The translations under genes were made by a program, and so were the position numbers. From contig NZ_OY762905.1 of assembly GCF_963666525.1 (NCBI RefSeq), forward strand, positions 1,515,331 to 1,579,330: a stretch of DNA of 64,000 bases, read 5' to 3'. Positions within the stretch are counted from its first letter, which is position 1, and every line of letters starts with the position of its first letter. Under the pieces are notes generated by a model. That model saw nothing but the letters and a program-made list of their open reading frames with translations. It ran no database searches and was not told where the DNA came from. Below, one piece after another: positions 57,340 through 64,000 of this stretch. This DNA is from an uncultured Cohaesibacter sp. Its GTDB lineage: Bacteria > Pseudomonadota > Alphaproteobacteria > Rhizobiales > Cohaesibacteraceae.

Positions 57340-57546
57340 ATGACACCTGAAAAAGAAGCTCAGATCCGCACCAAGATCACCCACCTGAGAACAGAGCATG
57401 GCGACCTTGATCTGGCCATTCAGGCCCTTGAAGTACGGCCCGGCGGAAATGCATTGCCCATACAGCGGATGAAGAAGAAAAAACTCCTTTTGAAGGACGA
57501 AATCGAGCGTCTGGAGAACGAACTTTTTCCCGACATTATCGCCTGA
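57340..57546 (+). CDS. DUF465 (YdcH-like) small coiled-coil protein, second copy
   Basis: This is a 68-residue helical hairpin of the same family as its divergent neighbour: IRTKITHLRTEHGDLDLAIQAL, then a turn at RPGGNALP, then IQRMKKKKLLLKDEIERLE. The two copies are clearly different in sequence, so duplication is old. The AT-rich 200 bases between them must contain both promoters. Ribosome site weak. Function unknown. Confidence 0.82.
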   Translation: MTPEKEAQIRTKITHLRTEHGDLDLAIQALEVRPGGNALPIQRMKKKKLLLKDEIERLENELFPDIIA

Positions 57547-57875
57547 TTGCGACGGCTCGACCGCGCCTGCGCTGCTATCAGCAGAGCATCATTCCACAGC
57601 TTTTTGTACACATATTTCGACTTGTTCCGCAAATGAACTTGTCTATACTGCGCGACTTCTGATCCACACGGGCCAATAATGGACCATGCATGAGCCAGAC
57701 ACGGGCAATTTCCCGCACTGACTCCAGCTCCGGATCATCACAGACGCTGACACTTTCGAGTGGGCGCGACCGGCCAACCCTTCGCTCATCCGGCACTTGC
57801 GCCCGATGCAGTGGCCATGATCCGGCCGGATGCGCGCCAGAACAGACCGTGCAATCGCTTTGGGGAGGCCCTTTC
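57547..57875. other. Upstream region of purE
   Basis: About 330 bases show no convincing gene. An in-frame extension of purE to 57690 exists but is Ser/Arg/Cys-rich and unlike any PurE; a minus-strand frame at 57578-57910 is also unrecognisable. The purEK promoter should be here. Confidence 0.45.
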
Positions 57876-58376
57876 ATGGCAAACTCTGACAAACCCGTCG
57901 CCATCATCATGGGCAGTCAATCGGACTGGTCGACCATGAAGAATGCCGCCGACATTCTCGACACCCTCGGGGTTGGCTATGAGGCCAAGATCATTTCCGC
58001 ACACAGGACGCCCGACCGCATGGCAGATTTCGCAAAATCAGCCCGTGCAAACGGCTTCAAGGTCATCATCGCAGGCGCTGGTGGCGCGGCACATCTTCCC
58101 GGCATGACAGCTGCCATGACCTCCCTGCCAGTCCTCGGCGTCCCCGTGCAGTCCAAGGCGCTGAGCGGACAGGATTCCCTTCTCTCCATCGTTCAGATGC
58201 CCGCTGGCATTCCGGTCGGAACGCTGGCCATTGGCCGCGCCGGTGCCGTCAACGCCGGGCTTATGGCTGCGGCCATTCTGGCAACCCACGACGACGCCCT
58301 TGCCAGCCGACTTGATGCATGGCGGCAGGAGCAGACAGACTCCATCGCTCTCACCCCGGTCGACGAAGACAATTAA
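57876..58376 (+). CDS. purE: N5-carboxyaminoimidazole ribonucleotide mutase
   Basis: This enzyme moves the carboxyl group of N5-CAIR to give CAIR in purine synthesis. It has 166 residues. Active-site motifs are [22 protein letters not shown] with the catalytic His, and [13 protein letters not shown] chose the ATG at 57876 because GGGGAGG is 8 bases upstream and the upstream frame is not conserved. purK follows at 46 bases, so PurE and PurK act as a consecutive pair. Confidence 0.96.
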   Translation: MANSDKPVAIIMGSQSDWSTMKNAADILDTLGVGYEAKIISAHRTPDRMADFAKSARANGFKVIIAGAGGAAHLPGMTAAMTSLPVLGVPVQSKALSGQDSLLSIVQMPAGIPVGTLAIGRAGAVNAGLMAAAILATHDDALASRLDAWRQEQTDSIALTPVDEDN

Positions 58377-58422
58377 GCCTCTAGGGGTCAAGCGCAACAG
58401 GTTCAATCAGAAGGCAAACGAC

Positions 58423-59505
58423 ATGCTCAACCCAGGTGATACAATCGGCATTCTCGGCGGCGGACAGTTGGGCCGCATGATGGCTCTGGCAGCCAGCAGA
58501 CTGGGGCTCAAGACGCATATCTTCTGCCCGGATCCGGACAGCCCGGCATTCGATGTCACAGCCTTCCACACCTGCGCCGACTATGAGGACGAAGACGCCC
58601 TCACCGCCTTTGCAGAAGCCGTGCAGTGCGTCACCTACGAGTTCGAGAACATCCCTGCCCCGACCGTCGACTTCCTCAAGAAGCGTCTGCCGGTGCTCCC
58701 GGATGAAACGGTCCTAAGAACCTCTCAGGACCGTCTCGTCGAAAAGACCTTCTTCCAGTCGATTGGTATCCAGACAGCCAACTTCAAGGAAGTCTCCTCT
58801 CAGGAAGAACTGATGGAAGCAGTCGAGGCTGTCGGATTGCCCGGCCTGCTCAAGACACGCAGATTTGGCTATGATGGCAAGGGCCAGGTCTTCCTGAAGA
58901 AGATCGAGGATCTTGACGGCGCGTTCGAGGCCATTGGTGCCCAACCGGCGATTCTCGAAGCCTTTGTTCCCTTCGAGCGGGAAATCTCCGTAATCGCAGC
59001 GCGCAACGCTCAGGGCCAGATCGTTTCCTATGACATTGCCGAGAATGTTCACAAGAGCCAGATCCTCAACACCACGACGGTGCCAGCCGACATCAGCGAG
59101 GGAATCGCTGCCGAAGCCCGCAAAATTGGCGAGCTGGTGGCTGAAAAGCTCAATTATGTCGGCGTTCTGGCCGTCGAACTGTTCCTGCTGCCGGAAACCT
59201 TTGAAAAGCGCCTGATTGCCAACGAGATGGCCCCGCGCGTTCACAACTCCGGTCACTGGACCGAAAGCGCCTGTCTGGTGTCCCAGTTCGAACAGCATAT
59301 CCGTGCCGTCGCCGGATGGCCGCTTGGCGACACGACTCGCCACAGTGACGTCGTCATGACCAATCTCATCGGCTACGACATCGAAAGGCGCGAAGAGCTG
59401 CTTTCCAGCCCCGCAACCTCCTTCCATTCCTACGGCAAGGCAGAGACACGGGACGGTCGCAAAATGGGTCACGCCAACCATATAACCCCCATTAAGGGCA
59501 GCTAA
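58423..59505 (+). CDS. purK: 5-(carboxyamino)imidazole ribonucleotide synthase
   Basis: This is an ATP-grasp enzyme of 360 residues making N5-CAIR from AIR, bicarbonate and ATP for PurE. The N-terminal GILGGGQLGRMMALAASRLGLK, the ATP-binding LLKTRRFGYDGKGQVFLK and the metal-binding LIANEMAPRVHNSGHWT are all in place. The start at 58423 follows AAGG; the in-frame ATG at 58231 lies inside purE and is not used. A rpsU gene follows after 157 bases. Confidence 0.95.
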   Translation: MLNPGDTIGILGGGQLGRMMALAASRLGLKTHIFCPDPDSPAFDVTAFHTCADYEDEDALTAFAEAVQCVTYEFENIPAPTVDFLKKRLPVLPDETVLRTSQDRLVEKTFFQSIGIQTANFKEVSSQEELMEAVEAVGLPGLLKTRRFGYDGKGQVFLKKIEDLDGAFEAIGAQPAILEAFVPFEREISVIAARNAQGQIVSYDIAENVHKSQILNTTTVPADISEGIAAEARKIGELVAEKLNYVGVLAVELFLLPETFEKRLIANEMAPRVHNSGHWTESACLVSQFEQHIRAVAGWPLGDTTRHSDVVMTNLIGYDIERREELLSSPATSFHSYGKAETRDGRKMGHANHITPIKGS

Positions 59506-59662
59506 TGTCAGACTTTTCGGTGTTTTTTCCTCAAAACAGGCCACTTGCTATGGACAAGCATTCAAGGGTCTGGTAGAACGCCGACCAAAGTTCGGGCGCT
59601 GCCAAGGCGGTGACCGATTTTTTTTCAAATAATCCAGACATCACGAACTTAGGGATTGACGC

Positions 59663-59890
59663 GTGCAGGTACTCGTCCGCGATAACAATGTTGATCAAGC
59701 CTTGAAGGCGCTGAAAAAGAAACTCCAGCGTGAAGGCGTATTCCGCGAAATGAAAATGCGGAATTTCTACGAAAAACCATCCGAGAAGAAGGCCCGTGAA
59801 AAAGCTGAAGCTGTGCGTCGCGCACGCAAGCTGGCTCGCAAACGCCTTCAGCGCGAAGGTTTGCTTCCGTCCAAAGGCCGTGGTCATTGA
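59663..59890 (+). CDS. rpsU: 30S ribosomal protein S21
   Basis: This is a 75-residue basic small-subunit protein starting at a GTG with AGGGA 7 bases upstream. [22 protein letters not shown] and the Arg/Lys-rich tail ([18 protein letters not shown]) are typical; the sequence is longer at the C-terminus than E. coli S21, as in other alphaproteobacteria. S21 helps the 3' end of 16S rRNA with initiation. A terminator lies about 140 bases downstream. Confidence 0.95.
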   Translation: MQVLVRDNNVDQALKALKKKLQREGVFREMKMRNFYEKPSEKKAREKAEAVRRARKLARKRLQREGLLPSKGRGH

Positions 59891-60028
59891 TATCCTTGCG
59901 CGGAGACTTCTCTGCGCAATGCGATAGACCCAGTCTTCATCGGATAGGCGTCCCTCTTCAGGAGCGCCGGCAGAGCTGTCTCAGCCTGACTTGTGCAATC
60001 TTGCCAGTCACAGGTTTGATGAATCGAA

Positions 60029-60058
60029 ATCAGGTCCCCGCAGGGGCCTGATCTCGTT
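60029..60058 (+). terminator. Intrinsic terminator of rpsU
   Basis: ATCAGG-TCCCC and GGGG-CCTGAT form a stem of 10-11 bp around a short GCA loop, followed by CTCGTTTTATT. It lies about 140 bases past the rpsU stop codon; the rest of 59891-60260 shows no gene. Confidence 0.7.
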
Positions 60059-60260
60059 TTATTGTGTTGACTGTTGGATTGGAACAAGGCTTGATGATCA
60101 AGGCTCGGCCCATTCGGCCCACATCTCGAAATTTGTCGTTGAATTCTTGTCGATGACATATTTTTCCGAAAAGTCTGCCGCAATTTGAACAGACTGGCTT
60201 GCGAGACACGGAACCGAAGCGACAACTGTCTGATTTGCGAACACTGAATGAGGTCTCAAA

Positions 60261-61097
60261 ATGATTAGCAAGCAACAAACCAAGTCGTTCCTTGCCGTCA
60301 CAAGCCTCTGCTTTGCACTCGCAGCTTGTCAGACTGCCGGAATGCAGAACGGTGCCGATTTCGATCGCAACGCTGGCACGGCAGACAACATCGCCTCGCT
60401 CAATCAGGTGGTTGCCAAGAGCCCGAGCGACCCGAATGCCTATAACATTCGCGGGACAGCCTATGGCCGGTCCGGACAGTATGATCTTGCCCTGCAGGAC
60501 TACACCCGCGCCATCCAGCTCAATCCGAACTTCCATCAGGCCTACGCAAACCGTGCCCTCATCTACAAGAAGATGGGCAACATGCAGGCAGCACTGGCTG
60601 ACTACAATCAGGCAATCGCACTCGATCCGACCTATGACGTTGCGCTTATCGGGCGTGGCGACATCTACCGCGTTGCCAATCAGCTGTCTCAGGCGGTTTC
60701 GGATTACAATCAGGCGATCATCGCCAAGACACGTGATCCGCGTGCCTATTATCACCGCGGCCTGATCTACCAACAGCAGCGCAATCATGCGCAGGCCATC
60801 GAAGATTTCACCTTTGCCCTCAGCCTTGATGCATCCAACCCCGATGCGTTTAACTCACGCGGCGTCAGCTATCTCGCCCAGGGCGACATGCGCGGTGCAC
60901 TCGGAGACTTCTCCAACGCAGTAAGAATGGATCGTGAGAACTATCGCGCCTGGACCAATCAGGGCATCGCCCTTGAAAAGGCCGGTGACTACGAGAAGGC
61001 CTATGATTCCTTCTCCCGTGCGAAGTTCATCAATCCCAATTACGAGCCCGCGGTCAACGGCATGAACCGTACCCGCAAGCTCAGGAATCGGTCCTGA
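60261..61097 (+). CDS. TPR-repeat lipoprotein (NlpI-like)
   Basis: This is a 278-residue exported protein with a lipoprotein signal (VTSLCFALAACQ, lipobox LAAC with Cys23). Six or so tetratricopeptide repeats run from about 45 to 270, for example AYNIRGTAYGRSGQYDLALQDYTRAIQLNP and AYANRALIYKKMGNMQAALADYNQAI. NlpI of E. coli is an adaptor for peptidoglycan hydrolases; the role here is inferred from form only. GAGGTCTC precedes the ATG. It is followed by the convergent coxIV gene. Confidence 0.9.
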   Translation: MISKQQTKSFLAVTSLCFALAACQTAGMQNGADFDRNAGTADNIASLNQVVAKSPSDPNAYNIRGTAYGRSGQYDLALQDYTRAIQLNPNFHQAYANRALIYKKMGNMQAALADYNQAIALDPTYDVALIGRGDIYRVANQLSQAVSDYNQAIIAKTRDPRAYYHRGLIYQQQRNHAQAIEDFTFALSLDASNPDAFNSRGVSYLAQGDMRGALGDFSNAVRMDRENYRAWTNQGIALEKAGDYEKAYDSFSRAKFINPNYEPAVNGMNRTRKLRNRS

Positions 61098-61248
61098 TCT
61101 TCCCAAAATGCAGGATATGAAGGCAGGATCTGCTGATCACGCCTTCAGGGTATTTTTTCCAGAAACTAAGTTTGTGTCGGCAACAGATGGTTGCCCTTCT
61201 CCCGGCACGGCCATTGCTGCCACTCTGTGCCGTTGAAGACTTGCACCG

Positions 61249-61383
61249 CTAGAGTAGAAAAATCGCCATCAAAGCAACGATGACGATGCTCGCAATCGCG
61301 CCATATTTCACCAGACCGGTGAAGAGATCGTAGGTGTGATAGTGCTCCGCATAGTCCATCACCGGGTTTTCCTTGTTGGCCAT
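61249..61383 (-). CDS. aa3-type cytochrome c oxidase subunit IV
   Basis: This is a 44-residue membrane protein: MANKENPVMDYAEHYHTYDLF, then a single transmembrane helix (GAIASIVIVALMAIFLL). It matches the small subunit IV of alphaproteobacterial aa3 oxidase, which starts with MDY/MADHxxH and a Phe-rich turn. GAGGAGGAT precedes the ATG at 61383, which I prefer to an ATG at 61449. The other oxidase subunits are not in the window. Confidence 0.82.
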   Translation of the reverse strand: MANKENPVMDYAEHYHTYDLFTGLVKYGAIASIVIVALMAIFLL

Positions 61384-61549
61384 TGATATCCTCCTCTTCA
61401 TCAAGCAACTTCTGCAGGCTAACACAGGATACGGGATTTTACTATCCACTGAAAAATTGTCGCATATTGAATGCCTGTTTTATTGGCGACCCTGTTCGTT
61501 TTTTGGTCTTACGCAACAAAAACCCACTTTTGGTGATCGTTACATATAG

Positions 61550-61608
61550 GGTCAAATTGCAATATATGGGTATTTTCACTTAGGTCAATTTTGCCAAGGT
61601 CAATTTTT
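61550..61608 (+). promoter_or_regulatory. Repeated GGTCAA elements upstream of the chemoreceptor gene
   Basis: AGGTCAATTTT occurs at 61582-61592 and again at 61598-61608, 16 bases apart, and GGTCAAATT occurs at 61550. The stretch from 61384 to 61714 otherwise has no gene. The repeats lie about 105-165 bases before the chemoreceptor start and could be sites for a regulator of that gene. Confidence 0.35.
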
Positions 61609-61714
61609 AGGCAATTTCGCAGATTCAGCTCCGAAACAGGGTTAGGAAAAAATTAATCTGCCCCTGAAAAGCATATCTCAATCAATGAGATAAGAATGTG
61701 TTCAGAGAACCCTA

Positions 61715-63661
61715 ATGAAAATTTCTTCCAAACTTGCCTTTATTGTTGCCCTGCTCATGATCCCGACAATCATGCTGGCCTACATGTTCATCAATCAGAG
61801 CAACAAGGAAATTGCCTTTGCCTCGAAGGAATTCGACGGCGATCAATATTTGAAGTCGATCTGGCCTGTGCTCGAAGGCCTGACGCACACAATCGCCGAC
61901 AACAAGCCGGTGGCAACGCCAGCCCTGAAGGAAGCAACGCTGGCCTACGGAACACGGATGAGTTCCGAACAGCAAGCCTCGGACCTGGCGACGGAACTTG
62001 AAAGAGGCTCCGATCCGACGGCCCTTCTGGCATCGACCATCGATCTGATCACCCGGGTCGGCAACGAATCCAACCTCATTCTCGACCCCGATCTCGACAG
62101 CTATTACGCAATGGACGTGATCGTGGTGAAATTGCCAAGCCTGCTCAAACTGTCAACCGAGCTCTATCTCAGCAACAAGGCACTGGAATCGGACTACAGC
62201 GAACAGAACCGCCGCCAGCTCGCCGCCAAGCTGGGCGCATTGCAGGACATTGTTGACGGCACCTTTGCCTCACTTGCGACAATCTACGAACATCAGGGCA
62301 CAACCGACCGCCGTGCGGCCCTGTCTGCCGCGGCCTCCGGGCTCAAGAATGCCGCCGCCCAGTATCTGGCTCTTGCCAACAAGAGCCTCGATTATTCCGA
62401 TGGCGTCCCAAAAGAATCCGTCCCCCTTGTCTCCAAGGCAAGAGCAGACTTTGTCGCCGCTTCCGATGCCCTCTGGCAGAAAACGGTCGTTGAGCTTGAT
62501 GACATGCTCCAGATCCGTATTGACGGATTTGAAAGCAGACTCTGGCGTCTGGCGTCAATCGCGGCTTTCTTTGCCCTTTCAGCCCTCGCCCTGGCGATCT
62601 ATCTCGGCCGCAGCATTTCACGGGCCATTCATCGCTCGGTAGGCGAAATGAAGGAATTGGCATCCGGACGCCTTGACATCACGGTGACCGGAGAGGACAG
62701 AAAGGATGAGATCGGCGAAGTGGCCAGAGCTCTTGTCGTCTTCAAGAGCAATGCCGTGCAGAAGGCCGAGTATGAACAGAACCAGAAGCAGCACGAAGCG
62801 CGCGAGCGTGACATCAAGGCCAGAGAGGCAACCGAAATTGCCGAACGCTTCCGCAAGGTCATCGGCGGCATTTCCGAGACCCTGATCCAGCGTGCACAAG
62901 CCATGGAAGACGCCGCTGTGGTTGTCACGGGAAGCTCGGAAGAAACCTGTGTTCAGGCAACGGCAGTAACCAGGGCTTCCGAAGAAACCAACATCTCGGT
63001 CCGCTCGGTTGCCAACGCAAGCGAAAGCCTCAGCCAGTCCATCGGCGCCATCAGCCACCAGATCGACCTGTCGGCACAAAAGGCACGGGAAGCCGTATCC
63101 GCAGCGGATAGCACGATCACCCGGATCAAGGCCCTGACTGAAGCAGCCAAACGCATCGGTGCGATTGTCGTGCTCATTCAGGAGATCGCCGACCAGACCA
63201 ATCTGCTCGCCCTCAACGCAACCATTGAAGCTGCCCGGGCAGGCGAATCCGGCAAGGGTTTTGCCGTGGTGGCCTCCGAGGTCAAGAACCTCGCCACCCA
63301 GACAGCCAAGGCGACCACGGAAATCAGCACCCAGATTGCCGACATCCAGAGCGCCACCGAGCAGAGCGCCGAGGCCATTGATGCCATCGCCCAGACCAAC
63401 CGGGCTCTCGATGAGATCGTCACACAGATATCCGCAGGCATCGCCGAGCAGGCCGACGCAACCCGCGTCATTGCCGATGGTGTCAACAGCGCTGCCGACG
63501 GCGTCTTCTCAGTGACCAACAATATCGAAGGTGTCTCCAAGGCTGCCGAGCAGTCCACACAGGTGGCGAGCGATGTCAGACGGTCGGCAAGCGACCTTCT
63601 CGCCGAGGCCCGTCATCTCACCGTCGAGGTCGACGGTTTCGTCAAGTCGCTGACGGCATAG
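61715..63661 (+). CDS. Methyl-accepting chemotaxis protein
   Basis: This is a 648-residue transmembrane chemoreceptor. Helix 1 is at about 7-26 ([19 protein letters not shown]) and helix 2 at about 281-301 ([18 protein letters not shown]), enclosing a periplasmic helical sensing domain of about 250 residues. A HAMP domain follows ([22 protein letters not shown]), then the signalling domain with the hairpin tip [33 protein letters not shown]. It lacks the C-terminal CheR-binding pentapeptide. The ligand is unknown. The ribosome site is weak. Confidence 0.95.
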   Translation: MKISSKLAFIVALLMIPTIMLAYMFINQSNKEIAFASKEFDGDQYLKSIWPVLEGLTHTIADNKPVATPALKEATLAYGTRMSSEQQASDLATELERGSDPTALLASTIDLITRVGNESNLILDPDLDSYYAMDVIVVKLPSLLKLSTELYLSNKALESDYSEQNRRQLAAKLGALQDIVDGTFASLATIYEHQGTTDRRAALSAAASGLKNAAAQYLALANKSLDYSDGVPKESVPLVSKARADFVAASDALWQKTVVELDDMLQIRIDGFESRLWRLASIAAFFALSALALAIYLGRSISRAIHRSVGEMKELASGRLDITVTGEDRKDEIGEVARALVVFKSNAVQKAEYEQNQKQHEARERDIKAREATEIAERFRKVIGGISETLIQRAQAMEDAAVVVTGSSEETCVQATAVTRASEETNISVRSVANASESLSQSIGAISHQIDLSAQKAREAVSAADSTITRIKALTEAAKRIGAIVVLIQEIADQTNLLALNATIEAARAGESGKGFAVVASEVKNLATQTAKATTEISTQIADIQSATEQSAEAIDAIAQTNRALDEIVTQISAGIAEQADATRVIADGVNSAADGVFSVTNNIEGVSKAAEQSTQVASDVRRSASDLLAEARHLTVEVDGFVKSLTA

Positions 63662-63687
63662 CACCGCCATCAAAGCATCGTGCAAAT

Positions 63688-63728
63688 AAAAGGCCCCTGC
63701 AGAACCGAAACTCTGCGGGGGCCTTTTG
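63688..63728. terminator. Bidirectional intrinsic terminator
   Basis: AAAAGGCCCCTGCAGA and TCTGCGGGGGCCTTTT form a 16-bp stem with one G-T pair, between the chemoreceptor gene and the convergent UbiB-family gene. Confidence 0.9.
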
Positions 63729-63781
63729 CATCTGCGTTGCCACATCACAAACCACCGGGTGCACAGACCAGACGGCCTGTC

Positions 63782-64000
63782 TCAGGCGGCAGCGGGACCA
63801 AAGGACGGATCAAACTGTTGGGGAGCCGCCGGTAACGACCGGCGCGCAATGCTCACTCGCTCTTCACTGAAGTCCTCGATCTGTTCGTTGAACAGGCGAT
63901 AGAAATTGAGCTCCGCACCCAGATGCAGGAAGACGCCACCAAGCCCGATCGCCGCCCGGTCCATGAAAACAAACTCGCGCGGCACCGTAATTGGCCCAAG
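63782..64000 (-). CDS. AarF/ABC1/UbiB kinase family protein, C-terminal end only
   Basis: The last 73 codons of a gene that continues past the window edge. The reading frame runs unbroken to position 64000 and shows LGPITVPREFVFMDRAAIGLGGVFLHLGAELNFYRLFNEQIEDF, which matches the C-terminal end of the alphaproteobacterial ABC1/UbiB-like kinases. These are atypical protein kinase-like ATPases tied to ubiquinone or lipid homeostasis. The kinase motifs lie outside the window, so the assignment depends on the C-terminal signature alone. Confidence 0.75.
   Translation of the reverse strand, partial: LGPITVPREFVFMDRAAIGLGGVFLHLGAELNFYRLFNEQIEDFSEERVSIARRSLPAAPQQFDPSFGPAAA

Noticed and set aside
57690-57875. 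N-terminal extension of purE
   Set aside because: The extra 62 residues are Ser/Arg/Cys-rich and unlike PurE, while an excellent Shine-Dalgarno stands before the ATG at 57876.

Overview
The window comes from the chromosome of an alphaproteobacterium, most likely of the order Hyphomicrobiales (a marine Cohaesibacter- or Stappia-like genome would fit, but the genus is a guess). The evidence is gene order and family content: RpoH next to purA, ruvCAB-ybgC-tolQRAB-pal-cpoB-tilS-ftsH-glmM in one unbroken run, zapA beside 5-formyl-THF cyclo-ligase, the tkt-gap-pgk cluster, RcdA (DUF1465) and TrcR (DUF1013) cell-cycle proteins, an Omp25/31-type porin, DUF4164, and a tiny aa3-oxidase subunit IV. Nearly everything is housekeeping. 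I see no insertion sequence, prophage, CRISPR array or defence island.

Layout. 1-1621: two tRNA-Glu genes (the first cut by the window edge) flank an aldo/keto reductase. 1698-5854: a small membrane protein divergent from rluD, then rpoH, then a large Ala/Pro-rich membrane protein. 5934-10710: purA, and the serine pathway serC-serA behind a structured leader RNA. 10945-14422: porin, EamA permease, glmM. 14755-27235 (minus strand): ftsH, tilS and the Tol-Pal envelope system followed upstream by the RuvABC resolvasome. 27376-31359: LysE-type exporter, YebC, a YmdB-like phosphoesterase, fau, a likely 6S RNA locus, zapA and a DUF4164 protein. 31994-40687: transketolase, GAPDH, PGK, a degenerate ThiE-like protein, a Sel1 protein, EF-P and an inositol monophosphatase. 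41048-46630: a two-gene sulfur-transport (YeeE/YedE) operon behind a candidate operator, a MotA/ExbB plus MotB/OmpA pair, an ABC exporter and rpmE. 46812-51903: rcdA, an unannotated small-RNA candidate, a quinone oxidoreductase, an orphan Tad/vWA protein and trcR. 51999-59890: prpE, a TauE/SafE permease, an acyl-CoA ligase, two divergent DUF465 miniproteins, purEK and rpsU. 60261-64000: a TPR lipoprotein, the cytochrome oxidase subunit IV, a chemoreceptor and the 3' end of a UbiB/ABC1 kinase gene.

How genes work together. The minus-strand block builds and maintains the envelope (Tol-Pal, FtsH, GlmM) and repairs recombination intermediates (RuvABC). tkt, gap and pgk are consecutive central-carbon steps that supply 3-phosphoglycerate, the substrate of the SerA-SerC branch also present here. 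RcdA and TrcR belong to the CtrA/GcrA-era cell-cycle network of alphaproteobacteria. Beside rcdA, an orphan intrinsic terminator, a -35/-10 pair and a perfect TTAA-N7-TTAA CtrA-type box together define a roughly 100-nt minus-strand RNA with CUCC-rich loops. It is the best candidate for something undescribed in the window. All identifications come from reading the sequence; no database search was run.
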